This document shows positions 5,956 to 15,235 of a stretch of DNA of 35,272 bases, in pieces; the first letter of the stretch is position 1, and every line of letters begins with the position of its first letter. The stretch is taken from NCBI GenBank assembly GCA_015057435.1, contig SVEJ01000033.1:1-35272 (forward strand). The letters are read 5' to 3'. The notes below the pieces were generated by a model that saw only the letters and a list, made by a program, of their open reading frames with translations, searched no databases and was not told where the DNA came from. This DNA comes from Lachnospiraceae bacterium (GTDB lineage Bacteria; Bacillota; Clostridia; Lachnospirales; Lachnospiraceae). The position numbers and the translations under genes were made by a program.

Positions 5956-7581
5956 CTATTGTTTCAAATCAAATTCCATGGTTTCCTGAAGCATATAATC
6001 TGCACTCGTAAATTCTACCGTGCGTACCTCAGAATATGGAACCGGCAATGGGATCAACACAACGGAATAGCCTACATTTCCACATTCCATCGTGAAATCT
6101 TCCACATTTTCACCATTGACACTAAGACTGCCAAACCACATAAATTGCTTGTTCACAGCTGCATCTTCTGCCCTATAAGTCAGTACAAGATAGCCGTGCT
6201 CGCTGTAATCAAAATCATCTACAGAATCACATGGACGATTGCTCATTTCCACAAACTTGACATTAGAACCATCTAGTTTCAAAACATCATCTAACTCCTG
6301 CTGTACGGTAGATGCAGGTGTAAGCTCTAACTTTTTGTTATCCAACTTCTGTCTTACCCACAGTCCATCCGCTTTCACAGTTGCTGTTTTAACATCACCC
6401 TGAATGCTAGTCAAATCATAAACACTTCTGCCGAGATACGAGTTCTCCATATCTTGAAACATATAACTGTCGTCACCAACATCTTCGAGTTGCTGCCCAT
6501 TCACTGTGGTCGTGAGGGGACCTCGCTCAAACATATTAAAGCCCATAACCATTGAATATTCACCACAGTCCATTGAGTAGAAATCAACAATTAGCTTCTG
6601 CTCCTTCCATGTTGGAACGCACATAACCTTAACAGCACCTATTTCCTCCACAAATCCATTGTCTGTGACATCCTCCGGCGAACCTCCAAGATCTAATTTC
6701 TTCATCTTGATATCCAGATTCACATCCGCAATACTTAAAGTTCCGAATGGTACATCTTCCGTCAACACATCCTTCACATCATACGTTTCGCTAATGCAGA
6801 TAACTCGTGCTCCTTCTGTCGACTCACTTCCGCCGACTGACACGCTTAAGGCTTCTACCGGCTTTCCGTTAACGGTTGTGTTAGACTTCGGTTTCATATC
6901 TAAAGTTTCCTCACAATTAAGCGTGAAATACTTATCATATCCGAGGCGAACATACATCTCCTCCAAAGCCGATTCATCCACACCATTAAGTGCTGCATAA
7001 GCCGCATCAAGCTCTTCATCTGTAATCTTCAATAAGCGTACTGCATATCGCACTTCCAACTTATCACCTGCCACGACTGCATCCTTAAGCTCCACCTGAA
7101 TCATATCATCACCGGCTGTAGCATCTGTATTTTCCAACAGATACCACTTAGCCGCTTGTACTGTTGGTGCTTCCTCGGCAGCATTATCTTTTGCCTCACC
7201 ATCCTTGTGCTTGTCGCCGTTTTTCTTGTCAGGCTTTGCCGTACTGCTTTCCTCGTGTTCCACTTCCACCACACCGACACCCGGCACAAAGCCAAACAAC
7301 TGCGCAAATTCCGCCTTCACTTCATCTGCCTTATAAATCGCAGTTCCCGTGAATGCGACCACCAACGCTGCTGCCGCCACAAGCCAACGTTTCGTCTTGT
7401 GCTTTGGCTTCTTGGTGAATTCTACATTTTCTTTCTTCATTTTTTCCTTTACCATATTTTTGATCCGCTGCTCGCTATCAGGGGAAAGCGGTTCTAACTC
7501 TATGTCATGTAATTCATCACTCAACTGATCTAGTGGCATTGCATCAAATACCTTTCTTAATTTGTTTTCCATATCCTGCAT
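5956..7581 (-). CDS. Membrane-anchored anti-sigma factor, pair 1
   Basis: A 541-residue protein with a cytoplasmic N-terminus (1-65), one transmembrane helix (about 66-84, RWLVAAAALVVAFTGTAIYK) and a large extracytoplasmic domain. After the helix comes LFGFVPGVGVVEV, a motif seen in Firmicute anti-sigma proteins of the DUF4179 type, then a charged linker (about 112-135) and beta-rich sequence to the end. Its ATG overlaps the sigma factor stop as TAATG, and GGAGGG lies 9 bp upstream. It probably sequesters the sigma factor at the membrane until an envelope signal arrives. The signal is unknown, and the DUF assignment is from resemblance only. Confidence 0.8.
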   Translation of the reverse strand: MQDMENKLRKVFDAMPLDQLSDELHDIELEPLSPDSEQRIKNMVKEKMKKENVEFTKKPKHKTKRWLVAAAALVVAFTGTAIYKADEVKAEFAQLFGFVPGVGVVEVEHEESSTAKPDKKNGDKHKDGEAKDNAAEEAPTVQAAKWYLLENTDATAGDDMIQVELKDAVVAGDKLEVRYAVRLLKITDEELDAAYAALNGVDESALEEMYVRLGYDKYFTLNCEETLDMKPKSNTTVNGKPVEALSVSVGGSESTEGARVICISETYDVKDVLTEDVPFGTLSIADVNLDIKMKKLDLGGSPEDVTDNGFVEEIGAVKVMCVPTWKEQKLIVDFYSMDCGEYSMVMGFNMFERGPLTTTVNGQQLEDVGDDSYMFQDMENSYLGRSVYDLTSIQGDVKTATVKADGLWVRQKLDNKKLELTPASTVQQELDDVLKLDGSNVKFVEMSNRPCDSVDDFDYSEHGYLVLTYRAEDAAVNKQFMWFGSLSVNGENVEDFTMECGNVGYSVVLIPLPVPYSEVRTVEFTSADYMLQETMEFDLKQ

Positions 7582-8150
7582 TACACATATCCCTCCATTC
7601 TAAATTTCAGTTTTTCCAAAGCTCTGGCAATCCGTTTACTAACTGCCGGTCGCTTCATACCGATTGCATCCGCAATCTCATTGAGCGACTGGTCTAGATA
7701 ATACCTGCGAAATAAGATTTCGCTGTCCGGTTCGCCTAGCTTTTGTACTTCCTCTAGCAGGAAGGAATTCTCCTCCTTCATCACCATGGTAGATTCGGGA
7801 GTAGGAGCATGATCCGGAGTAGAATACGTTGTTTCTTCATCTAGCGCTGCGACATGCATTTTATTCTTAACCGCAACCTGAAAATAATCAACCGCACGAC
7901 GTCTGGCAATTGTAGATATGTAAGTTTTGATACTTCCTTTCGCAAGATCTATCTTGTCTAACTGTTTATAAAAATCCACGAAAACATCTGCTATACACTC
8001 TTCTACATCTTCTTCCTGACAGGCGGTAGCAGTTTTATGACGTATGATATATCCGACAAGGCTTCCATAGGTTTCAATTAACAAATCCATGCCTGCCGAA
8101 GGATCCTTTTTCAACAGACGCATAATTTTTTCATCTTTGAGAATTCTCAT
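7581..8150 (-). CDS. ECF-type RNA polymerase sigma factor, pair 1
   Basis: A 189-residue sigma-70 family protein of ECF size. Region 2 (about 20-92) contains VEECIADVFVDFYKQLDKID and IKTYISTIARRRAVDYF. Region 4 (about 130-186) has EILFRRYYLDQSLNEIADAI and the recognition helix KRPAVSKRIARALEKLK. There are no region 1.1 or 3 sequences. It is followed by, and overlaps by one base, its likely anti-sigma gene. An inverted repeat and a TGTCACATTT motif sit in its leader and may be autoregulatory. It is separated from the upstream kinase gene by a terminator, so it is its own unit. Confidence 0.93.
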   Translation of the reverse strand: MRILKDEKIMRLLKKDPSAGMDLLIETYGSLVGYIIRHKTATACQEEDVEECIADVFVDFYKQLDKIDLAKGSIKTYISTIARRRAVDYFQVAVKNKMHVAALDEETTYSTPDHAPTPESTMVMKEENSFLLEEVQKLGEPDSEILFRRYYLDQSLNEIADAIGMKRPAVSKRIARALEKLKFRMEGYV

Positions 8151-8171
8151 ATAGTGATTCCACTCCTTTCA

Positions 8172-8212
8172 CTCCTATCTTACTATTCACACAGATAGGA
8201 GAAAATGTGACA
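8172..8212 (-). promoter_or_regulatory. Leader hairpin and ECF-like -35 motif upstream of sigma factor 1
   Basis: CTCCTATCT (8172-8180) and AGATAGGAG (8193-8201) form a perfect 9-bp inverted repeat with a 12-nt loop. Overlapping it on the minus strand is TGTCACATTTTCTCC (8198-8212), which resembles TGTAACATTTATTCTC upstream of sigma factor 3. This is a candidate self-recognised promoter element. Confidence 0.45.
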
Positions 8213-8230
8213 CAAAACCGAAAATAATAT

Positions 8231-8268
8231 AACGAAAAGACAAGCCAATGGAATCCCATCAGCTTGTC
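8231..8268 (-). terminator. Terminator of the hybrid histidine kinase gene
   Basis: Arms 8239-8251 and 8256-8268 pair over 13 bp with two wobbles and a 4-nt loop; on the minus strand TTTTCGTT follows. Confidence 0.8.
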
Positions 8269-8281
8269 TGATATCTTTTTT

Positions 8282-10672
8282 CTATTTTGCAGCCTCTTCC
8301 ACGAACTGTACCAATTCCTCAGATAAATGCTGTACCAGCAAGGTATCTAACACTTCTGCTTTTACAGGTTTCGAACAATAGTTATCAAATCCATGCTCTA
8401 AGTACATCTCGCGGCAGCCTGCAATCGCATTAGCAGTAAGTGCTACCACCACCGCTTTTTGATTCGGATTATTCGCATCCTCTCGCAATTTCTTTAACGT
8501 TTCAATACCATCCATTTCCGGCATCATATGATCCATCAAAATGATGTCATACGATTGCTCTTTTGTCATCTCCAGACACTTCATTCCGCTATCAGCAAAA
8601 TCAACCTGCATCTTCGTACGCTTCAATAGTGCACCGATAACCGTCAGATTCATCTTATTATCATCAACCACCAAAATCTTTGCACGTGGTGCAACAAAGC
8701 GCTGTTCCGGTTTCATATTCTCACTTCGAAGCTTACGAACTGCTTCTTCCACATTATCGATTGCAGTTTTATCTACTACTGTTTGCGGTATCGTCACAAT
8801 AAATGTTGACCCTTTGCCATACTTGCTATCCACCGAGATGCTACCATTCATCTGTTCAACGAGACTCTTTGCAATATTAAGTCCAAGCCCCGTTCCTTCG
8901 ATATGACGATTCTTCTCCAGTTCCAATCGCTTAAAACTACTAAAGAGATTTTCTATATCCTCCTGTCGAATTCCGACACCTGTATCACGAACTTCAAAGG
9001 AAAGCAGAATCTGGTCCTCACCTTTCCACTTAGCTGATACGCCAAATGTAACGGTTCCTTCTTTTGTGTACTTTACTGCGTTCGACAACAGATTTGTAAC
9101 AATCTGTTTGATTCGAAGCTCATCACCATATAATACTGACGGCAAATCATCCGCCACTTCCATTTGCGTAGAGATTGCTTTTCCCGCTGCTCTTGCATTC
9201 AAAAGTACCATTTCATCCTTAATCAGACTCGCAAGATTATAATTCTCCATGACTAGTTCTAACTGTCCGGATTCAATCTTAGAAAAATCCAGTACGTCAT
9301 TCACTAATCCTAACAACATATTAGACGAACTCTTGATATTATGTGCATATTCCTGAATTGTCTCGTTCTGACTTTCACGAATAATCATCTCATTCATACC
9401 GATAACTGCGTTAATCGGTGTTCGAATCTCATGTGACATACTTGCCAAAAATTGTGCCTGCGCCTTCGACGCAATAATTGCCTGTTTCTTCTTCTCTTCT
9501 GATGCGAACAAATCCTGTCCGGTTTTGATAATCGCCATAATAAGCAAAAACAAAAGACCAATCATCAGCATTGAACCCAATGAATACACTGAATTTATGT
9601 AATAAAGAAGGAGCTCTAATATCGCGAAAAATAACATGCCATAGATTCCTAATCCTACAAAGAAATAGCCGGATAAATTTTTACGAAATGCATCCACTAA
9701 GATTGTTCCGATAATACATGCCATCGCAAATCCAATTCCTCCGTGAATAAACGGAAGCTGCTCAACAAATTGCATAACATCAAATAACTGCAAAATTGTT
9801 CCCACAACTGCAACCACCATAGAATATCCCATAGAAATCAGATATAATTTGCGATATCGGCCTTCTTGTATATCATCCATATAGATAAGAAATGGGAACG
9901 GAATAAGCATCAGACTCCAATAAGTCATAGAAGTAAGCACAGACACATTGTGAAATAACAACTGTCGAAATTCCGTTTCTGACAACATCCAAAGAGAACA
10001 ATAAAACAGCGACCATGCCAGATAATTCAGCGAAAGATTCTTCTTATACATTTGTCTTAATACAGAACAAGCAATTACGCAGAACAGACAAATACCCATA
10101 AGAAGCATTGCAACCACCGTCTTAAAACCTGACTCTTTTACAAGATGTGCCCAGATTGATGACTTATCCCCAATCAAAACTTTTCTGTAAGTTCCCGCAT
10201 ACTTAGAATCCGTCGTAATACAATACGCAAGCTCCTTTCCTGCGTCTTCATCTCCAACGGAAACAAACACATAACGAAACGCACTGTTTGTTCCAAAAAG
10301 CCTTGTTTCTTTCGTACTATAATCAGCTCTTAATTCTCCATCTATATATATTTCCAGATCCTGCCATACCGGTCGGAAGCATATCACATCAAACCCTTCA
10401 ATCTTATCCGGAAGTGTTGTTATAATCGTCACTTTTTCTCCGCGTTTCGCGGAAACCTTCCCCGGCACTTCTACCGGTTCTTTCGTCCCATCTTCTAAGA
10501 CGTGATACCACTGCGTCTCAAACGCTCTGCAATTATCCGATGACGCATCTCTTTCATCCGGTGCAACAATCTGCCCTATCACAAAATACAGCAATAGCAG
10601 CACTGCACAAACCGCGAAGAAACATTTTACAACCATCATTCCGTCATTAAGCATTTTTTGCTTTTTATTCAT
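8282..10672 (-). CDS. Hybrid sensor histidine kinase with 7TM sensor and receiver domain
   Basis: A 796-residue membrane protein from the chosen start, MNKKQKMLN, preceded by GGGGAG; a start 10 codons earlier is less well placed. Order: TM helix (about 12-32), extracellular jelly-roll-like domain (about 45-170), a block of seven TM helices (about 180-385) in the 7TMR-DISM style, HisKA with SMSHEIRTPINAVIG (phospho-acceptor His near 414), HATPase_c with NLLSNAVKYT and GTGLGLNIAKSLVEQM, and a C-terminal receiver (about 665-785) with ILVVDDN and the phospho-acceptor Asp in LMDHMMPEMDG. No response regulator or Hpt gene is adjacent. Output must come from a partner elsewhere. The ligand is unknown; such sensors often bind carbohydrates. 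Confidence 0.93.
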   Translation of the reverse strand: MNKKQKMLNDGMMVVKCFFAVCAVLLLLYFVIGQIVAPDERDASSDNCRAFETQWYHVLEDGTKEPVEVPGKVSAKRGEKVTIITTLPDKIEGFDVICFRPVWQDLEIYIDGELRADYSTKETRLFGTNSAFRYVFVSVGDEDAGKELAYCITTDSKYAGTYRKVLIGDKSSIWAHLVKESGFKTVVAMLLMGICLFCVIACSVLRQMYKKNLSLNYLAWSLFYCSLWMLSETEFRQLLFHNVSVLTSMTYWSLMLIPFPFLIYMDDIQEGRYRKLYLISMGYSMVVAVVGTILQLFDVMQFVEQLPFIHGGIGFAMACIIGTILVDAFRKNLSGYFFVGLGIYGMLFFAILELLLYYINSVYSLGSMLMIGLLFLLIMAIIKTGQDLFASEEKKKQAIIASKAQAQFLASMSHEIRTPINAVIGMNEMIIRESQNETIQEYAHNIKSSSNMLLGLVNDVLDFSKIESGQLELVMENYNLASLIKDEMVLLNARAAGKAISTQMEVADDLPSVLYGDELRIKQIVTNLLSNAVKYTKEGTVTFGVSAKWKGEDQILLSFEVRDTGVGIRQEDIENLFSSFKRLELEKNRHIEGTGLGLNIAKSLVEQMNGSISVDSKYGKGSTFIVTIPQTVVDKTAIDNVEEAVRKLRSENMKPEQRFVAPRAKILVVDDNKMNLTVIGALLKRTKMQVDFADSGMKCLEMTKEQSYDIILMDHMMPEMDGIETLKKLREDANNPNQKAVVVALTANAIAGCREMYLEHGFDNYCSKPVKAEVLDTLLVQHLSEELVQFVEEAAK

Positions 10673-10795
10673 ATATATCCACTCCCCAAGATTTATAAAC
10701 AACTTCCTTGTAATACAACTACGCTTATCATATCACATTTTCTGACATTTCCATACAATTTTCTGATGACAATACATTTTTTATATAATCTATAT

Positions 10796-10838
10796 ATAAA
10801 AAAGACATAATCTCTCCATTCGAAGAAATCATGCCTTT
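10796..10838 (-). terminator. Terminator of the AGCS symporter gene
   Basis: Arms 10804-10815 and 10824-10835 pair with G-T wobbles; on the minus strand six T follow directly. Confidence 0.75.
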
Positions 10839-10854
10839 TTCACATTAATCAATA

Positions 10855-12279
10855 TTATTCACTTTTCTTATTCCAAACTGTTCCCACAATTCCGATTTCT
10901 TCTGCATCAAATGAAGGTTCTTTACCATCCTTCTTCTGCTCCTCATAATGCTTTAACACCTTGATTGCTATACCGCCAAGCAAGAGAATCGAAACAATAT
11001 TGACAATCGCCATGAATCCCATTGTTACATCTGCCACGTTCCATGCAAGCGAAAAGTCTGCCTGTGCGCCAAGGAAAATTGCAATGACACAAGTTACACG
11101 AAATACATTAAGAAGCACTTTGTTATTCTTGATAAATAAAATATTCGACTCTGCGTAATAGTAATTGCCAATCAAACTACTAAACGCAAATGCAAAGATG
11201 GAAAATGTAATAAAATGAATTCCCCAATTACCTACATTGGCGCTGATTGCCTGTTGCACATACGGAATTCCGTCAAGCTTGCCGCTTACGCCTTCCACCC
11301 CTGATACAAGCAACATCATCGCCGTACTTGAACAAATGAGCAACGTATCGATAAACACGGAAATCACCTGTACTAACCCCTGTTGTACCGGATGCGCAAC
11401 ATCTGCAGATGCGGAAGCATTTGGTGCACTACCCATACCTGCTTCATTAGAGAACAAACCTCTCTTAATACCGATTACCACTGCACTACCTGCAAATCCA
11501 CCCATCATCGCTTTCACATCAAATGCGCTTTTCACGATAGTTGCAAACACCACAGGCAATTCCTTTATATGCATAACCATCGTAACAACGCCCATCAAAA
11601 TATATGCGCAAGCCATAACCGGCACTACAACGGAAGAAATAAAACCGATGCGATGTACACCGCCCCAGATAACAAATGCGGTTGCGACAGCAAGCACAAT
11701 ACCAAGAATCATCGGCATCATTGTTTCCGAATAATTCGGAATATAATATTGCAGAGCAGACGACATATTATAAGCCTGCAAACCGTTAAATCCATACGCG
11801 AAGCAGATAATTAACAAAATCGAAAACAAAATACCAAGCCATCTTTTTCCAAGTGCCTTTTCCATATAGTAGGATGGACCACCGCGAAACTGTCCGTCCT
11901 GTTTCACCTTATATACCTGTGCTAATGTACTTTCAATAAATGCAGATGCACCACCAATAACAGCTGTCACCCACATCCAAAAGACCGCGCCCGGTCCGCC
12001 GGCTGCAATTGCTGTAGCAATACCGGCAATATTACCGGTACCCACACGGGATGCAGTTGAAATCATTAACGCTTGGAAGGAAGAAACCTTTTTGTTCCCG
12101 TCTTCATCTGTCTCGGCTTTACCAAGCATAGACTTAATACCGTCTTTTAACAAACGAAACTGAACACATCTTGTCCGAATTGTAAAGTAAAGTCCTGTCC
12201 CCACCAACAACACAATCAAAATGTAAGTATACATCACATCATTGACTTTTGATAAAATGTCATTCAATACTGCCATCAT
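10855..12279 (-). CDS. Sodium:amino acid (alanine/glycine-type) symporter, AGCS family
   Basis: A 474-residue polytopic membrane protein with the hallmarks of the AGCS family: an N-terminal YFTIRTRCVQFRLLKDGIK, the signature GTGNIAGIATAIAAGGPGAVFWMW, FRGGPSYYMEKALG, and GIKRGLFSNEAGMGSAPNASA. About ten or eleven hydrophobic helices are visible. It imports alanine, glycine or a related amino acid with Na+ (sometimes glutamine in this family); the substrate cannot be told from sequence. Start is at MMAVLND behind AAGGAGAG; the second Met is equally possible. It is divergent from glnA, so a link to nitrogen metabolism is plausible but not shown. Confidence 0.95.
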   Translation of the reverse strand: MMAVLNDILSKVNDVMYTYILIVLLVGTGLYFTIRTRCVQFRLLKDGIKSMLGKAETDEDGNKKVSSFQALMISTASRVGTGNIAGIATAIAAGGPGAVFWMWVTAVIGGASAFIESTLAQVYKVKQDGQFRGGPSYYMEKALGKRWLGILFSILLIICFAYGFNGLQAYNMSSALQYYIPNYSETMMPMILGIVLAVATAFVIWGGVHRIGFISSVVVPVMACAYILMGVVTMVMHIKELPVVFATIVKSAFDVKAMMGGFAGSAVVIGIKRGLFSNEAGMGSAPNASASADVAHPVQQGLVQVISVFIDTLLICSSTAMMLLVSGVEGVSGKLDGIPYVQQAISANVGNWGIHFITFSIFAFAFSSLIGNYYYAESNILFIKNNKVLLNVFRVTCVIAIFLGAQADFSLAWNVADVTMGFMAIVNIVSILLLGGIAIKVLKHYEEQKKDGKEPSFDAEEIGIVGTVWNKKSE

Positions 12280-12578
12280 TCTCTCTCCTTATCTCACCGT
12301 CTCTGCATATAGCATTGATATGTTTTCGCAATTGTATACACAGACACACACTATCCGATATTGTATCATTTGCTATATCTTCTTACAACTTTGCTTTTGT
12401 TTGAAATACGACATTTAAAATTAAGAAAAATAACTCAATCTCACCATTCAATTAATTGTCGAAATATATATAGTAATTGTTGCGATTTTTCCGAATATTT
12501 AGTAAAATTTTAGTATGTGTGAGGCTTGATTATATTCATTTCTCACAAATCAAAAAACGTATTGGAGGTTACAAATTA
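12280..12578. promoter_or_regulatory. Divergent promoter region between the symporter and glnA
   Basis: For the symporter (minus strand): TTGTAA (12383-12388), 17 bp, TACAAT (12360-12365) with a TGN extension. For glnA (plus strand): TTGCGA (12480-12485), 17 bp, TAAAAT (12503-12508). A small dyad, TGTGAG (12518-12523)/CTCACA (12542-12547), lies in the glnA leader. No glycine riboswitch or T-box core was recognised. The frame open from 12477 into glnA is leader, not protein. Confidence 0.6.
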
Positions 12579-14003
12579 ATGGCTAAGACAGCACAGGAAC
12601 TAATGCAATTTATTAAGGACAATGATATCAAAATGATTGACTTCAAGGTGGTTGATATCAACGGACAATTCCGTCACGTTACCATCCCTGCTTCTCAGTT
12701 TTCAGAGAGCACAGTAAAAGAAGGTATCGGTTTTGATGCTTCTAACTATGGTTATGCCGTAGTGGAAAAGAGTGATATGGTATTCATTCCGGATTTAGAA
12801 ACCGCAATGATTGATCCATTCTGCGACATTGCAACACTTTCTATTACAGGTAATGCAATGATTATTGACTATCCTGAGAATCGTCCGTTAGATCAGTATC
12901 CACGTAATATTGTAAATGCTGCTGAGCAGTATATGAAAGACACAGGAATTGCAGACACAATGTTGATTCTTCCTGAGTTTGAATTCCATCTATTCGACAA
13001 TGTAGGCTGGAAGGTTAGTCCGGATGATATTTCCGTTCAGGTAGATGCTTCTCAAGCATACTGGAACAGTGATGTAGAAGGAACCGGACGCATCGTAGCA
13101 CATCAGAAGGCTTACCATGTTGCGAAGCCATTTGACACATCTTACGAGTGCCGTTCAGAAATGTGCTTGCAGATGGAAAATGCAGGAATTCCAATTAAGT
13201 ACCATCACCCTGAGGTTGGTGCTGCAGGACAGTTTGAAATCGAGCCGATGCTCGGACAGATGTCTAAGATGGCTGACAATACGATGATGATTAAGTACAT
13301 CATCCACAACACAGCATTAAAGTATGGCAAAGTTGCTACATTTATGCCAAAGCCTGTTTACAATGAAGCAGGTAACGGAATGCATGTACACATGTTATTA
13401 CTAAAGGATGGAGAGCCTGTATTCTCAGATGATAACGGCTATTCACATCTTAGCGAGACAGCACACTACTTCATGGGCGGATTGTTAAAGCACATCGCTT
13501 CTCTTTGTGCAATCACGAATCCAAGTACCAACTCATTCAAGCGTCTCGTACCCGGTTTCGAAGCACCTGTAACCGTTGGTTACGCAACTTCTAACCGTAG
13601 TGCAGTAATCCGTATCCCAGCTTATGCGAAGACTCCGAAGATGAGACGTTTCGAGCTTCGTAATCCGGACGCAACCTGTAATCCATATCTTTGCTATGCA
13701 GCAATTCTTATGGCAGGTCTTGACGGTGTGAAGAATAAAATCGACCCACATGCGAACGGTTGGGGTCCTTACGATATGAACCTCTATCATTTATCAGATG
13801 AAGAGAAAGCAAAGTTATCTTCTCTTCCGACCAACTTAGAAGACGCACTTGATGCATTAGAGGCCGACCATGATTACTTAACTGCAGGTGGTGTATTCCC
13901 AGAGCACTTAATCAATAACTTTATAGCGAACAAGAGAAAAGAAGTAGCAGAGATGAATAAGATTCCGCATCCAGCAGAATTTGATAAGTACTTCAATTTA
14001 TAA
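12579..14003 (+). CDS. glnA: Glutamine synthetase type I (GSI-beta-like)
   Basis: Makes glutamine from glutamate, ammonia and ATP as a cytoplasmic dodecamer. The 474-residue product carries the family landmarks: GIGFDASNYGYA, LPEFEFHLFD (Glu metal ligands), HHPEVGAAGQFEIE, NGMHVHMLL, NPSTNSFKRLVPGFEAPV and RRFELRNPD. Near the C-terminus, MNLYHLSDEE matches the NLYxL site that carries the adenylylated Tyr in GSI-beta enzymes, and the tail HPAEFDKYFNL is also GSI-beta-like rather than the B. subtilis alpha type. Start 12579 follows TTGGAGG. pilT begins 18 bp downstream in the same direction. Whether Tyr is modified depends on a GlnE not seen here. Confidence 0.97.
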   Translation: MAKTAQELMQFIKDNDIKMIDFKVVDINGQFRHVTIPASQFSESTVKEGIGFDASNYGYAVVEKSDMVFIPDLETAMIDPFCDIATLSITGNAMIIDYPENRPLDQYPRNIVNAAEQYMKDTGIADTMLILPEFEFHLFDNVGWKVSPDDISVQVDASQAYWNSDVEGTGRIVAHQKAYHVAKPFDTSYECRSEMCLQMENAGIPIKYHHPEVGAAGQFEIEPMLGQMSKMADNTMMIKYIIHNTALKYGKVATFMPKPVYNEAGNGMHVHMLLLKDGEPVFSDDNGYSHLSETAHYFMGGLLKHIASLCAITNPSTNSFKRLVPGFEAPVTVGYATSNRSAVIRIPAYAKTPKMRRFELRNPDATCNPYLCYAAILMAGLDGVKNKIDPHANGWGPYDMNLYHLSDEEKAKLSSLPTNLEDALDALEADHDYLTAGGVFPEHLINNFIANKRKEVAEMNKIPHPAEFDKYFNL

Positions 14004-14021
14004 GAACTGTGGAGGGTGGAT

Positions 14022-15131
14022 ATGAGTTCCATTGATAAGATAATTACATTTGCAAAAGACAATGAATGTTCCGACATTCATATCACAAGCGGTACAGGCA
14101 TATGCCTTCGTCGATTCGGTGCATTACAACGCATCAACACCCCGGATTATCCGGACAACAATTACGACGAACCGATTCTTTCTATGATTCAGAGAGAAAA
14201 AGACCTTGCCGCATACAAAGATGGCAAAGATTTAGACTTTGCGTATGAGACTGCTAATAAGATCCGTTGCCGTGTGAATCTATATCACCAACAGGGACGT
14301 TATGCAGCCAGTCTTCGTGTTATGGGTGACCGCATCCCTGTATTAGATGAGATGGAATTACCTATTAAGACATTAAAATCACTCGCTGACCAACCGAGAG
14401 GTCTTGTACTTGTAACCGGTCCAACCGGTTCCGGTAAGTCAACTACACTTGCTGCGATTATTGAATACATTAACCGCAACAAGGCTGAGCACATTATCAC
14501 AATTGAAGACCCGATTGAATTTGTCTACACAGAGGCTAATTCCATTATCCATCAACGTGGTGTAGGCTCAGATACAGGTAGCTTTGCTGACGCGCTTCGT
14601 TCAGCACTTCGTGAAGACCCTGACATTATCCTGGTTGGAGAATTACGTGACCACGAGACAATCTCTGCTGCACTAAATGCTGCAGAAACCGGACATTTGG
14701 TATTCGGTACCTTACATACAACATCTGCTGCAGAATCCATTTCTCGTATTATCAATGCTTTTCCTCCACACGGACAAGCACAGGTGCGTACACAGTTGGC
14801 AAGTGTGTTAAAGGGTGTTGTAACGCAACAGTTATTACCGCTTAAGGACGGAACCGGACGTATTGCAGCAACCGAGATTCTAATCGGTACAGATGCAGTC
14901 CTTAATATGATTCGTCAGGATAAGACATATCAGGTTGAGTCCAACATGCAATCCGGACAAGCATTCGGTATGCATACGTTGAACATGGATCTAATCCGTC
15001 TGGTAGACGCAGGTAAGATTACAGAAGAAGTTGCAATTCATTGTTCAAGTTCACCTTCTGCATTACCGTTCTCATTGCCGGAGTCACCACAACCTGAGGA
15101 AAAACCTAGCCCAATGGGCTTTGGTCTATAA
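14022..15131 (+). CDS. pilT: PilT-type pilus retraction ATPase
   Basis: A 369-residue GspE/PilT-family ATPase. An N-terminal PAS-like domain (about 1-105) contains SDIHITSG. The motor domain has Walker A GPTGSGKST (about 132-140), the Asp box ITIEDPIEFVY, Walker B DPDIILVGELRDHETI and the His box TGHLVFGTLHTTSA. In type IV pili such ATPases drive retraction and twitching. The start ATG at 14022 has GGAGG 6 bp upstream; a GTG two codons earlier overlaps that site. No other pilus assembly gene adjoins it; it follows glnA, and the only other pilus-like gene here is the pilin at 34093. Confidence 0.93.
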   Translation: MSSIDKIITFAKDNECSDIHITSGTGICLRRFGALQRINTPDYPDNNYDEPILSMIQREKDLAAYKDGKDLDFAYETANKIRCRVNLYHQQGRYAASLRVMGDRIPVLDEMELPIKTLKSLADQPRGLVLVTGPTGSGKSTTLAAIIEYINRNKAEHIITIEDPIEFVYTEANSIIHQRGVGSDTGSFADALRSALREDPDIILVGELRDHETISAALNAAETGHLVFGTLHTTSAAESISRIINAFPPHGQAQVRTQLASVLKGVVTQQLLPLKDGTGRIAATEILIGTDAVLNMIRQDKTYQVESNMQSGQAFGMHTLNMDLIRLVDAGKITEEVAIHCSSSPSALPFSLPESPQPEEKPSPMGFGL

Positions 15132-15159
15132 TCAATCAAGTATATTTATAAAACAAAAC

Positions 15160-15208
15160 AACAGCCGGAGCGGACACGTAATTGTGTTCGCAACCGGCTG
15201 TTATATTT
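15160..15208. terminator. Bidirectional terminator between pilT and the K+ channel gene
   Basis: Outer arms AACAGCCGG (15160-15168) and CCGGCTGTT (15194-15202), plus inner arms CGGACAC (15171-15177) and GTGTTCG (15184-15190). T-rich sequence follows on the plus strand, and on the minus strand too (GTTTTGTTTT). Confidence 0.85.
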
Positions 15209-15235
15209 TTCATACGAATCATCACTTCGATTATT

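Noticed and set aside
12280..12476. Glycine riboswitch or T-box before the amino acid symporter
   Set aside because: No conserved core of either class could be recognised; a normal sigma-A promoter explains the gap.
12477..12578. N-terminal extension of glnA
   Set aside because: It covers the likely promoter and leader, and glutamine synthetases start at the MAKTAQEL position.
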